Shown: positions 49,062 to 57,493 of the stretch, piece after piece
Numbering within the stretch: the first letter of the stretch is position 1
Layout: every line of letters starts with the position of its first letter
Source: Zwartia vadi
Lineage (GTDB): Bacteria; Pseudomonadota; Gammaproteobacteria; Burkholderiales; Burkholderiaceae_B
NCBI RefSeq assembly: GCF_030410375.1
Contig: NZ_JAUHHE010000011.1
Span: forward strand, 62,001 to 126,000
DNA length: 64,000 nt
Direction of reading: 5' to 3'
The notes under the pieces: generated by a model
What the model was told of the DNA's origin: nothing
The model's database searches: none
Seen by the model: only the letters and a program-made list of their open reading frames with translations
Translations under genes and position numbers: made by a program

Positions 49062-50012
49062 ATGACTAAGCATCATTTGGATAACCATCCTATTTTTAAA
49101 AAGGCCTGTCGAGCAATCGCCTTGAATCGCACGCCAGGCTATCATTTTTGCGGTAATTTTTTTGATTTTGTTTACGATCAAGCCAGTTCGCAGCACTCGG
49201 TCGTTCATATCGACCCAGAGGCACAAAACATCGATCGCGACAGCAGTATCCATCTTGTTTTGTTGGCGATCCTCGCGGACATGGGACTGGCGACCGGAAT
49301 TCGCTACGGACTGGATGATCGAACTAGACTTGCAACAGTTTCACTCAGTCTTCAGCTAACCGGAGCGCGCCCAGCGGGTCGTGTTGAAGCTTTCACCGAC
49401 ACCCAAGGACACTTACTAGGTGCCAAGGGTCGTCAAGGCGTGAGTCTGACACATATCAAGTCTGGTGAAACTTTAATAGCCGTGGGGTATGGAGCTTTTA
49501 TGGTTTTGCCAGTCCCTCATGGTGGTTCATTGCCAGCAGTTCCTTGGGTAGAAAAAAAAGCCCCGATAGATCCACCTCTTGATTTGGAGTCATTAACTGA
49601 GGACGAAAAGTGGATCCTCGCACGTGTCAAACAAAGCATCGAGCATTGTGAGCTAACAGGTGAGGATTTTGCGACCTATTTTTTAAATTTCCATCCCTTT
49701 CAACAGGAGCGTGGCGCTTACTGTGAGGTGCTGAATGGTCCCCATGTGGCAAATCGCGTGGGTCATGTTCAGGGCGGTGTGATTCTTGCGTTGGGGATGG
49801 TGACCGCAAATGCGGCGCTTGGGTCTGAGTGGATGCTTTCGGGTGTGACAGCGAACTACATTAGCCCGGGCGAGGGCGAAGCGATCCACGCGCAGTCCAA
49901 AATCATCCACCAAGGGCGGATGACAGCGGTCGTACAGACATCAATCTACAACAAGACAGGTCGACAAGCACTTGAAGTTCTAAGTACACATGCACGAAGA
50001 GAAGAGTTTTAG
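49062..50012 (+). CDS. double-hotdog thioesterase-like protein
   Basis: A 316-residue protein from the ATG at 49062, made of two hotdog halves; a TTG at 49044 overlapping the upstream stop as TTGA is the alternative start. The N-terminal half runs through HPIFKKACRAIALNRTPGYHFCGNFFDF and SSIHLVLLAILADMGLATGIR; the C-terminal half through GPHVANRVGHVQGGVILALGMVTANAAL, a PaaI/4HBT-like pattern (all seen in parts). It probably hydrolyses acyl-CoA. Coupled to nitronate monooxygenase in one operon. Confidence 0.82.
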   Translation: MTKHHLDNHPIFKKACRAIALNRTPGYHFCGNFFDFVYDQASSQHSVVHIDPEAQNIDRDSSIHLVLLAILADMGLATGIRYGLDDRTRLATVSLSLQLTGARPAGRVEAFTDTQGHLLGAKGRQGVSLTHIKSGETLIAVGYGAFMVLPVPHGGSLPAVPWVEKKAPIDPPLDLESLTEDEKWILARVKQSIEHCELTGEDFATYFLNFHPFQQERGAYCEVLNGPHVANRVGHVQGGVILALGMVTANAALGSEWMLSGVTANYISPGEGEAIHAQSKIIHQGRMTAVVQTSIYNKTGRQALEVLSTHARREEF

Positions 50013-50027
50013 ACTCTACGAGCGACC

Positions 50028-50921
50028 TTATTTTTTCTGTGTGGTGGTTGACGCTCGAAGCCCTTTGGATTTGGGAGCCTTGTAGCGGTTGTAGCCCCAC
50101 AGATACTGCTCTGGCATCTTGCGAATCATTTCTTCCATTTCAGCATTGATGATCGCAGCTGCCTGTTCAAGATCATCAGGCAATGGTTCAACAATTTCTT
50201 TGTATCTCAGGGTGTAGTCTTTTCCAATGCCATTTCGCTGGGCAGCCACGACAAATATTGGGGCTCCCGTCAGCTTTTGCAGTCGCTGTACAAGTGTCAT
50301 CGTGTAAGCAGGTTTGCCAAAAAATGGCGCCCAGACACCCTCGCCATCGGGTGGAACTTGATCAGGTAGCAATCCGACAGACTCTCCGCGCAATAGCGTC
50401 TTGACTAATGCCCGGACACCTTTTAGGTTGGCAGGAGCCATCTTGAGTTGTGGACGAGAGCGCATTTCCACAATCCATTCTTGTAGCCAGATTTTTCTTG
50501 GAGGTCTGTATAAAACTGTGGTTTGGAAGTTGCTGCTGTACACAGGTGCCAATAATTCAAAACAACCCGCGTGAGGTGTCAGAAAAATGACACCTTTTCC
50601 TTTAGCGAGGGCTAACCGGAACTGATCCCAGTTGTCGCAGTGAAGCTTTGTATTGATAAACGGATCGTTTCTGCGCGTCCACCAAAAAGGCATTTCGAAC
50701 ATCAATTGACCATTGCTAAGCATTACTGAGCGTAGCATGGTTCTTGTAGCATCAGGAAATGCTTGGCGTAGATTTGCCCAGGCTCGCTCTTTGTATCGGC
50801 TAGGCAGCATCCAAGCTATCCAGCCTGCAAACATTCCCATACTTTGAAGAACGGCTAACGGCAAGAGTCCGAGGGTTTTAAATATTGCAGAAAGTAGACG
50901 TGGTGCGATTTTTTTCAACAT
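50028..50921 (-). CDS. LpxL/HtrB-type lysophospholipid or lipid A acyltransferase
   Basis: A 297-residue inner-membrane acyltransferase. It has an N-terminal hydrophobic anchor, the catalytic HX4E motif (TPHAGCFELLAP), and the LPDQVPPDGEGVWAPFFG motif that matches the family's DQ block, followed by PEQYLWGYNRYK near the end. Members add secondary acyl chains to lipid A or related lipids; Burkholderiales carry several paralogues, some in ornithine-lipid or phospholipid pathways. Which lipid it serves is not clear from the neighbours. Confidence 0.9.
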   Translation of the reverse strand: MLKKIAPRLLSAIFKTLGLLPLAVLQSMGMFAGWIAWMLPSRYKERAWANLRQAFPDATRTMLRSVMLSNGQLMFEMPFWWTRRNDPFINTKLHCDNWDQFRLALAKGKGVIFLTPHAGCFELLAPVYSSNFQTTVLYRPPRKIWLQEWIVEMRSRPQLKMAPANLKGVRALVKTLLRGESVGLLPDQVPPDGEGVWAPFFGKPAYTMTLVQRLQKLTGAPIFVVAAQRNGIGKDYTLRYKEIVEPLPDDLEQAAAIINAEMEEMIRKMPEQYLWGYNRYKAPKSKGLRASTTTQKK

Positions 50922-50996
50922 TCAATCAAGGCAAATAAAAAGCATCAATTGGCGCAGAGAGATAGAATAACCTTTCTGCAAATGAACAGCCACATT

Positions 50997-52127
50997 ATGA
51001 AAATCTCAGAACTTTCTACACCTGCTGCGTTGATCGATATATCACGCATGGAGCGCAACATCGAGCGGATGCAAGCTCGAATGGATAGTTTAGGCGTGAG
51101 TTTTCGACCACATGTCAAAACATCCAAGTGCATCGAGGTCACGCAGGCTCAGATACGTGCAGGTGCCAAGGGCATTACCGTTTCCACCCTCAAAGAAGCA
51201 GAACAGTTTTTTGAGGCGGGTATCACGGATATTTTGTATGCAGTTGGCATCACGGCTAACAAGTTCTCGCAGGCACTTTCCCTAATCCGAAAAGGGTGCG
51301 ATCTCAAAGTTTTGACCGATAGCGTCGTTTCCGCCACTGCCATCTCCAAATTCGGCATCGAGAACAATCTGTCTTTCAAGGTGTTGATTGAAATTGATAC
51401 AGATGATCATCGCTCCGGGATCAAACCTGAGAGTCCTCAACTGCTTGAAGTTGCTCAGGCTCTCGCTGCTGGTGGTACCGAGTTGTATGGTGTGATGACT
51501 CATGCAGGGTCGAGTTACGATCTCAACACGCCCGAAGCACTCGCTGAAATGGCTGAGCAGGAGCGTGCCGGCTGTGTACGTGCCGCACAGCGTTTGCGAG
51601 AAGCCGGATTTAACTGTCCGGTCGTGAGTGTCGGCTCAACACCAACCGCTTTATCAGCATGTAAGCTTGAAGGCGTGACAGAGGTTCGGGCAGGTGTTTA
51701 TGTATTTTTCGATTTAGTGATGCACAACGTTGGTGTATGTCAAACTGACGATATTGCCTTAAGTGTGTTGTCAACCGTGATTGGTCACCAAGAAGAAAAA
51801 GGCTGGATCATTGTCGATGCGGGTTGGATGGCGATGAGCCGCGATCGTGGCACTCAAAAACAGGCAACTGACTTTGGTTACGGTCAAGTTTGTGATGCAG
51901 AGGGGAAGCCTTTAACGGGTTACATCATGACCGGTGCCAACCAAGAGCATGGCATTATTTCCCGGCAAGGGGAGGTCGACCCATCGATTGTGCATCGTTT
52001 TCCAGTCGGAACCCAACTTCGCATCCTGCCCAATCATGCATGCGCAACAGCCGCCCAGTTTCCCGAGTATCAGGTATTGACTGCTCAGCAAAATATTCAA
52101 ACCTGGCGAAGATTTTACGGCTGGTAA
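50997..52127 (+). CDS. D-threonine aldolase/D-serine dehydratase-type PLP enzyme
   Basis: A fold-type III (alanine-racemase-like) PLP enzyme, 376 residues from the ATG at 50997; an ATG at 50982 is possible. The PLP lysine is in FRPHVKTSKC near residue 42, and the C-terminal metal site is LPNHACATAAQF. The family includes D-threonine aldolase, D-serine dehydratase and D-threo-3-hydroxyaspartate dehydratase, which sequence motifs alone do not separate. It lies alone between lpxL-like and the Tad operon and ends just before a large hairpin. Confidence 0.88.
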   Translation: MKISELSTPAALIDISRMERNIERMQARMDSLGVSFRPHVKTSKCIEVTQAQIRAGAKGITVSTLKEAEQFFEAGITDILYAVGITANKFSQALSLIRKGCDLKVLTDSVVSATAISKFGIENNLSFKVLIEIDTDDHRSGIKPESPQLLEVAQALAAGGTELYGVMTHAGSSYDLNTPEALAEMAEQERAGCVRAAQRLREAGFNCPVVSVGSTPTALSACKLEGVTEVRAGVYVFFDLVMHNVGVCQTDDIALSVLSTVIGHQEEKGWIIVDAGWMAMSRDRGTQKQATDFGYGQVCDAEGKPLTGYIMTGANQEHGIISRQGEVDPSIVHRFPVGTQLRILPNHACATAAQFPEYQVLTAQQNIQTWRRFYGW

Positions 52128-52133
52128 AAATAG

Positions 52134-52165
52134 CCGCAATGGCTGGATAATTATTGCCATTGCGG
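52134..52165. repeat. perfect 10-base hairpin before the Tad operon
   Basis: CCGCAATGGC (52134-52143) and GCCATTGCGG (52156-52165) form a perfect stem with a 12-base loop, seven bases after the preceding stop codon. There is no T-run on the plus strand, but on the minus strand it is followed by CTATTTTTA. It could be a 3'-end structure of the aldolase mRNA, or an operator of the Tad operon. Confidence 0.6.
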
Positions 52166-52233
52166 GAGTTGCGAATTGAGACTGTTTTCAACAAGTCGCA
52201 CACTATGCCTCTTTCAATTTTCAAGGGGCAGAT

Positions 52234-52563
52234 GTGCGTGCTGTCACAAATCATTCGAAACAATTATTTTCAAACACTGAGGCCACTCTTCGGTCCGACC
52301 GTTTAGTTCGACATCAGCGCGGTCAGGGAATGACCGAATACATCATCATCGTTGCACTCGTCGCAGTGGCTGCGATCGCCGTGTATCAATATCTTGGCCA
52401 AGTGCTTCGCTCGCAGACTGCTGCGGTTGCAAGGGAGCTGGCCGGTGAGGATGGTACACAGCAATCTCGCAGTGCTAAAACTGCGGCTCAGGGTGCCAAA
52501 GATCAAACAAAGGCAAAGTCCCTCAAGAGCTTCACTGGCAACGCCGGTGCAGCTAAACGGTAA
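52234..52563 (+). CDS. Flp-type (class IVb) pilin-like protein
   Basis: A 109-residue protein from a GTG start with AAGGGG upstream. The segment RHQRG/QGMTEYIIIVALVAVAAI fits a class IVb prepilin: cleavage after Gly would leave Glu at +5 and Tyr at +6, the Flp hallmark, followed by the hydrophobic helix. The leader is long (about 34 residues), and the tail after the helix is a 60-residue Ala/Gln/Lys/Ser-rich stretch, longer than in usual Flp pilins. It is the first gene of the Tad operon and either the major pilin or a pseudopilin. Confidence 0.8.
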   Translation: MRAVTNHSKQLFSNTEATLRSDRLVRHQRGQGMTEYIIIVALVAVAAIAVYQYLGQVLRSQTAAVARELAGEDGTQQSRSAKTAAQGAKDQTKAKSLKSFTGNAGAAKR

Positions 52564-53948
52564 TGTCGCTCGTTTGCCTCTTCCAAGGCGACGTCGTCAG
52601 TCATCACGCACTAAGCTGCCTTGAAACAAACTCAAAACAGTCCATGCACCATCGATTGCAGGGTGGTCAGGTCATGTTCCTGGGATTGATCTTGATCGGT
52701 ATTGGGGTTGTTGCGTGGAGCATGATGCTCTTGCTGGGTCAGCGTGTGCATGACATGACTTCGTTGCATCGCGCAGCAGATGCTGCAACCTACAGTGCAG
52801 CATTGGTTCAGGCGCGTGCACTGAATATGCATGCCTATCTCAATCGAGCTCAAGTCGCACATCAGCTCGGTATGGCTCATTTGATCGCAGTGGCGACCGC
52901 AATGCAATATCGCGCAAAACTTGGTCAGCAGTCCCAGATTCGTAATCCACCTGCAAGTCTGATCAGTGCATTTTTTGGCCCTCAGTATGCCCTGTCATAT
53001 GCAACGGCATCAATGGGCGGCATGGAAAATACGCGTTCCCTACAAGTTTTACGTAATGCCTATTTGCGTCACGAGCGTCAGATTCACCAAGTCCTTTCAC
53101 TGGTCAGACAATTACAAAGTTCAGAGTTAGCTGAACAGAGGAAACATGCTGTTCAACGCATGCTGGTTAAAAATATTGGACATAGTGGTCAAGCAAAACG
53201 AGGAGATTCACTTCAACAACTTGGGATAAAGGTTTCAATCTTGATGGATGAGTCTGAAGGACTGATCCAGAAGCGTTCTGGACAGGATTCAACGTGGCGC
53301 GACTTTCTCAACAGTCTCGTTGATCAATCAAGCTTTCTTAAAGAGAGAAATCAGACCAAGCGTAACGCATGGATGATCAATCCGAGATGTCCCTTTAAAA
53401 GGCATGAGTTAAGAAGAAGAGGGCGTTTGACACTTGGCAGCGATGGGCAGTGGCGCTCGGAGGAAACTCTCTCCTTTCATGCTTTGCGACACAACAAATT
53501 TATCGGTTGCTATCATCGCGAATACCCAATGGGCTGGGCGCTTTTGACTACACACAATGGTGATGGACTGATCGGGTATACAAATGAAGCCCAATTACCT
53601 GACTTTTCGCGTATTGCATTTTGGAGATGGACTAGAGTTCAAGGGGGTCCGTGGAATATTTTTTATGGTCGTCATAATCCACTTGCACAAAGATTTGGAC
53701 AAAGTGAATCACTGAAGTGGTCGTCAAAAGGATTGGGTGAGTATGCAGAGATATCAACCTCACGCGTGAGTCAACCTGTCAGGATTTCCATTCAAGTCAG
53801 TCAAAAGCTCGACTCTGGTGACAGTATCAGCACGATTTCATCCGCACAAACATATTTTGAATCGCCCAAGAATAGTCAAGCAAATCAAGCTAGCCTATTT
53901 GAGCCTTACTGGCATGCAAGCCTAATCCCGAATCCTAGTCTCCGATGA
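52563..53948 (+). CDS. TadG-like pilus-assembly protein
   Basis: A 461-residue protein whose start overlaps the pilin stop as TAATG; a later ATG at 52644 gives 434 residues beginning MHHRLQGGQVMFLGLIL and may be the real start, as the first 27 residues look unstructured. One N-terminal membrane helix (about residues 37-57) is followed by HDMTSLHRAADAATYSAALVQARALN, which is typical of TadG/TadE-like proteins. The rest has no domain I recognise. It is presumably periplasmic and needed for Flp pilus assembly. The next gene overlaps by four bases. Confidence 0.75.
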   Translation: MSLVCLFQGDVVSHHALSCLETNSKQSMHHRLQGGQVMFLGLILIGIGVVAWSMMLLLGQRVHDMTSLHRAADAATYSAALVQARALNMHAYLNRAQVAHQLGMAHLIAVATAMQYRAKLGQQSQIRNPPASLISAFFGPQYALSYATASMGGMENTRSLQVLRNAYLRHERQIHQVLSLVRQLQSSELAEQRKHAVQRMLVKNIGHSGQAKRGDSLQQLGIKVSILMDESEGLIQKRSGQDSTWRDFLNSLVDQSSFLKERNQTKRNAWMINPRCPFKRHELRRRGRLTLGSDGQWRSEETLSFHALRHNKFIGCYHREYPMGWALLTTHNGDGLIGYTNEAQLPDFSRIAFWRWTRVQGGPWNIFYGRHNPLAQRFGQSESLKWSSKGLGEYAEISTSRVSQPVRISIQVSQKLDSGDSISTISSAQTYFESPKNSQANQASLFEPYWHASLIPNPSLR

Positions 53949-54544
53949 ATCAACGACGACTCCCTAAAGAACAAGGTCAGGCCTTGTTTGAATCCATATT
54001 TATTCTTTTGATACTTGGAATCTTGTTACTAGCTATCCAATTTACTGGACAACTCCGCGCACATTCTCTCGAGCTGTTAGGTAAGAGTAGTTACCTGACT
54101 TTTTTGCAGTCCCGTCAAATTGTTTTCAACAAGGACACATTCATTACTGGTCAATCGAGAGGAAGTAGATTACTCAATACCTTTTCAGAGCAATTGCTTA
54201 ATGTTTATGGTCAAGGAAAAATAACAGTGACCTCCAAGCATACGCAAATGAAATCGGCACAAGCAAAGATGCATATCTTGTTTGGATCTGCATCAGTTGA
54301 ACGATCAAGCTTCTTATACATCAATGCTGGTAACAGTCATACGCCCTTGCAAGTACAGTCAAGAATTGCAAATTCTGACGCTACATGGCGTGCCACGAGT
54401 CATCCTACGCAAAATATGCTTAAACCTTTCATTGCACATCTTGCTCGCACAGATTCAGCTTGGGGCCGAGGCAGATTGTCACTCGAATGGCTCAACTCAT
54501 TGGCTGGACAGGTACCTAGAAAGCATCATTTCGGTGGGAAATGA
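53945..54544 (+). CDS. TadE/TadF-like pseudopilin
   Basis: A 199-residue protein with a prepilin-like N-terminus: in KEQG/QALFESIFILLILGILLL cleavage after Gly would place Glu at +5. The single helix and soluble C-terminal domain fit TadE/TadF minor pilins processed by the TadV peptidase. No TadV gene is in the window. It overlaps its upstream and downstream neighbours by four bases each. The region is AT-richer than the flanking housekeeping genes. Confidence 0.78.
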   Translation: MNQRRLPKEQGQALFESIFILLILGILLLAIQFTGQLRAHSLELLGKSSYLTFLQSRQIVFNKDTFITGQSRGSRLLNTFSEQLLNVYGQGKITVTSKHTQMKSAQAKMHILFGSASVERSSFLYINAGNSHTPLQVQSRIANSDATWRATSHPTQNMLKPFIAHLARTDSAWGRGRLSLEWLNSLAGQVPRKHHFGGK

Positions 54545-55317
54545 CTAAGAAAATTTCGAGGATGAAAATCCTCTTGCTAATTGCCTTATTTTTCATTTTT
54601 TTCAGAGCAAATTGTTTTGCTGAGCAACTGATGCTTATTGATGCAGGCGAACGTAAGTTGATTGGTAACCCTAAAACTCTATTGGTGATCCGAGATATTC
54701 AAGTAGGACAACACGAAATCATGATGAGTCGCTGGCAAGCGGAACAAGGCATTCAAGCAGTCATGCCCATATTATTGACTCAACTTCCGACCGATACCAT
54801 TGCTTGGAGTAACGGAGAAGTCATGCAGATGCAATGGGAATCCTCTATTTTTTCGCATGTTTTGGCTGTGCATCCCTTGGGCCGTGATCAAGTTTCATTC
54901 ACACTAACGAGCTTACGTCTACACACGGGTCAACAACCATCTCGCGCGAATCAATTAAAAATTGACTCCTCATTGAAGCAATCATTGAGCACTTACCTTG
55001 CAATTAAAAGCTTGCTTGCTGAACCCAGTTTAGAGAATCAGTTGATCCTTGATGTAAATAATCAAGGCGAAGCTTCAACAGTAACAAGTTTGCTGTACGT
55101 TTCTTCACATCCAATTTTTTATCTTAAAAAATTGCTACGAAACACACTCTCATCGCAGCGTTGGACTTTAACTGATTCCTTCTCTTCTTCAGATCAATCT
55201 TTGCGTGGCGCTGTGTCAATAGAGGCCTATTTCCAAAAGGCATTGATACGGATTGATCTTGTTGAACACGCTGGGCGAACCTTCTTATACCTATATTTAA
55301 CAGCAAGCACATCATGA
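54541..55317 (+). CDS. exported protein of unknown family in Tad operon
   Basis: A 258-residue protein I cannot assign. It has a hydrophobic N-terminal signal (MKILLLIALFFIFFRANCFAEQ, after a short basic lead; an inner ATG exists) and a soluble domain of about 225 residues with no cysteine pair, repeats or obvious motif. The four-base overlaps with the TadE/F-like gene upstream and cpaB downstream make it part of the pilus operon. It might fill the place of RcpB or another periplasmic accessory protein, but nothing in the sequence shows this. Confidence 0.7.
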   Translation: MTKKISRMKILLLIALFFIFFRANCFAEQLMLIDAGERKLIGNPKTLLVIRDIQVGQHEIMMSRWQAEQGIQAVMPILLTQLPTDTIAWSNGEVMQMQWESSIFSHVLAVHPLGRDQVSFTLTSLRLHTGQQPSRANQLKIDSSLKQSLSTYLAIKSLLAEPSLENQLILDVNNQGEASTVTSLLYVSSHPIFYLKKLLRNTLSSQRWTLTDSFSSSDQSLRGAVSIEAYFQKALIRIDLVEHAGRTFLYLYLTASTS

Positions 55318-56183
55318 TGAACATCTCTCAATCCAAAGCTAAGTGGTGGCTCATGGCGATCTCGATTGTGTTGGGATGTATGTCTGCCTGGGCAATCGAT
55401 CAGCATTTGCATGAAAAGACTGAAGAGATTGAATCCCGTACACGGCTTGATCAATTGACCTTGCTTGTTGCTGCACGAGATTTAAACCGGGACATGATCC
55501 TAGAGGGAACTGACTTTGTACCTGTGTTATTTCCCGTCAAATTTGCACCAGATGAAGCGCTGACACACGATCAAAGCGAAAGTTTGATAGGAAAAAGACT
55601 TCTTTCGGATGTGAGAGCGGGGCAGCCATTACTAAGCCTTTACCTGACTGAGCTAGAGTCTCTTAGCGTATCAACCCGTTTGGATCCCTCTCTGAAGGCG
55701 ATCTCCATAGCTTTGGATTCAAATAGCGCCGCATCCGGACTGATTCAAGCGAATGATCGTGTGGATTTGTTTATTACCTTGGATCATCAAGGCAAGCGCC
55801 TGACGGTCAAACTTTTGCAGTCTGTATTGGTACTTGGCGTCGGTCATCTTGCTTCGTCACACGACCGCCAAGGCTCATCGGATGCTGCCGGTTCAAATAT
55901 CACGCTTGCAGTCTCCGATGCGGATGCAGTCAAACTTGTAGCCGCTCGTGAGGCTGGAACCATTAGCGCCGTGTTGAGTGGGACTCTTCAAACTACAGGT
56001 TCTTTAGAGATAAAAAATCAATCTGGTGACTTAGCACAATTGCTTGGGTTGCCTATTGAGCCTGTCGTTCCAAATATTCCAGTTTTATATGGAGATCGAT
56101 TATCTACATCTAACGATGAATCATTTTTAATCGACCGTGGAACAGAAGTAGGCCAGCAGCACCGATCTGAGAGTATCCGATGA
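55314..56183 (+). CDS. cpaB: Flp pilus assembly protein CpaB/RcpC
   Basis: A 289-residue inner-membrane-anchored periplasmic protein. One N-terminal helix (about 12-30) is followed by an SAF domain (LLVAARDLNRDMILEGTDFVPV, then GKRLLSDVRAGQPLL) and the RcpC-like region KAISIALDSNSAASGLIQANDRVDLFIT (in parts). CpaB/RcpC helps form the outer-membrane secretin channel of the Tad system. It overlaps cpaC by four bases. Confidence 0.9.
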   Translation: MMNISQSKAKWWLMAISIVLGCMSAWAIDQHLHEKTEEIESRTRLDQLTLLVAARDLNRDMILEGTDFVPVLFPVKFAPDEALTHDQSESLIGKRLLSDVRAGQPLLSLYLTELESLSVSTRLDPSLKAISIALDSNSAASGLIQANDRVDLFITLDHQGKRLTVKLLQSVLVLGVGHLASSHDRQGSSDAAGSNITLAVSDADAVKLVAAREAGTISAVLSGTLQTTGSLEIKNQSGDLAQLLGLPIEPVVPNIPVLYGDRLSTSNDESFLIDRGTEVGQQHRSESIR

Positions 56184-57493
56184 TCGCGATCATGATGAAG
56201 CTATTCATTTTATTTATGTTTTATCCAGTATCTGCGAATGCTCAATCCACATTGAAACTGGAAGTTGGGTCATCAACGATTTTAAAGCTTTCAAAAGTAG
56301 AGCGTTTAGCGATTGGAAATGGAGAAGTCCTACAAGCAACAGTCATCAATCAGAATGAAATTGTGATTTTTGGGAAAAAATCAGGGGCAACCACCCTTGA
56401 TGTCTGGCGCACGGCGGGTAAACGAGTTTCATATAACGTTCGTATTGCCCCAGAGGGTTTTGCGCGTGTCCAGGAAGAAATTTCGACTTTATTGAAATCC
56501 ATTCCCCAGGCACGAAGCTCCACCCTAGGTGACAAACTGATTATAGAAGGCGAAAACTTATCTGATTCTGACCAGGCAAAGATCTCACGGCTTGCTCAAC
56601 GATACCCTGAATTACTTGATTTTACGAGTCAGGTGGGGTGGGACAAAATGGTATTGCTTGATGTCCAAGTCATTGAAATCCCGACAGCTCGCCTGCAGGA
56701 GCTTGGCATTAGATGGAATAGTAGTCTGCCTCTGCCCTTAAGTGGAGCAGGCGGCATGGCTGGCGTGAATAACGTGTTGTCGGCGCGTATTGGCGCACTG
56801 GCACAGTCGGGCGAGGCGACAATTTTGGCACAACCTCAATTGCTCGCCAGAAGCGGTGCCACGGCGAGTTTTGAAGCTGGAGGAGAGGTCCCATACACCA
56901 CGACTGACAAAGATGGAAAAACGACGACTTCTTTTAAAAAGTATGGTGTATCTCTAAATATCACACCGCAAGTCGATCGTAATCTTGCGGTTCGTTCAAA
57001 AATCGATATTGAAGTCAGTTCAGTGGACCAAACACTTGCTTCATCGTCTGGCCCCGCCTTGAAGGTAAGACGCGCTTCAACTGAATTTAATGTCCGCTCA
57101 GGCCAGACGCTGGTTTTGGGTGGTTTTATATCTAAAGAGCGGACACGCGATCGTGATGGTCTCCCAGGATTATCTGACATACCGCTCATTCAAAATTTGT
57201 TCGGTGTGACAAGAGATCATTATCGTGAAACAGAGTTGGCAATTTTTGTCACGCCTATTGTGGTCAATGCAGAGCACCCTGGCCTGATGCGTCGTGTTGA
57301 AAATGCAGCGTCCATTTTAGAACAGACGTTTGGGATGGATCAGCGTCTGAATAGTTCAGTTTCACCAATAAATGAACTTCAAAATTGGCATCACAAACAA
57401 TCTTCTCAGTCGCAATGGGAGTCGAAAATTCAGTCTGATACAGATGTGCATGCACCGACTCATATTATTGATCAATGGAGTGAAAAAGAATGA
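56180..57493 (+). CDS. cpaC: Tad pilus secretin CpaC/RcpA
   Basis: A 437-residue outer-membrane secretin through which the Flp pilus emerges. It has a signal peptide (ending SANAQS), an N-terminal pilus-formation domain (LKLSKVERLAIGNGEVLQA to GATTLDVWR), a BON-like segment, and the C-terminal secretin domain with VEVSS-type IDIEVSSVDQTL and RSGQTLVLGGFISKE, then LPGLSDIPLIQNLFG. The C-terminus has an additional polar tail of about 60 residues. It overlaps tadA by four bases. No separate pilotin (RcpB) gene follows. Confidence 0.93.
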   Translation: MIAIMMKLFILFMFYPVSANAQSTLKLEVGSSTILKLSKVERLAIGNGEVLQATVINQNEIVIFGKKSGATTLDVWRTAGKRVSYNVRIAPEGFARVQEEISTLLKSIPQARSSTLGDKLIIEGENLSDSDQAKISRLAQRYPELLDFTSQVGWDKMVLLDVQVIEIPTARLQELGIRWNSSLPLPLSGAGGMAGVNNVLSARIGALAQSGEATILAQPQLLARSGATASFEAGGEVPYTTTDKDGKTTTSFKKYGVSLNITPQVDRNLAVRSKIDIEVSSVDQTLASSSGPALKVRRASTEFNVRSGQTLVLGGFISKERTRDRDGLPGLSDIPLIQNLFGVTRDHYRETELAIFVTPIVVNAEHPGLMRRVENAASILEQTFGMDQRLNSSVSPINELQNWHHKQSSQSQWESKIQSDTDVHAPTHIIDQWSEKE

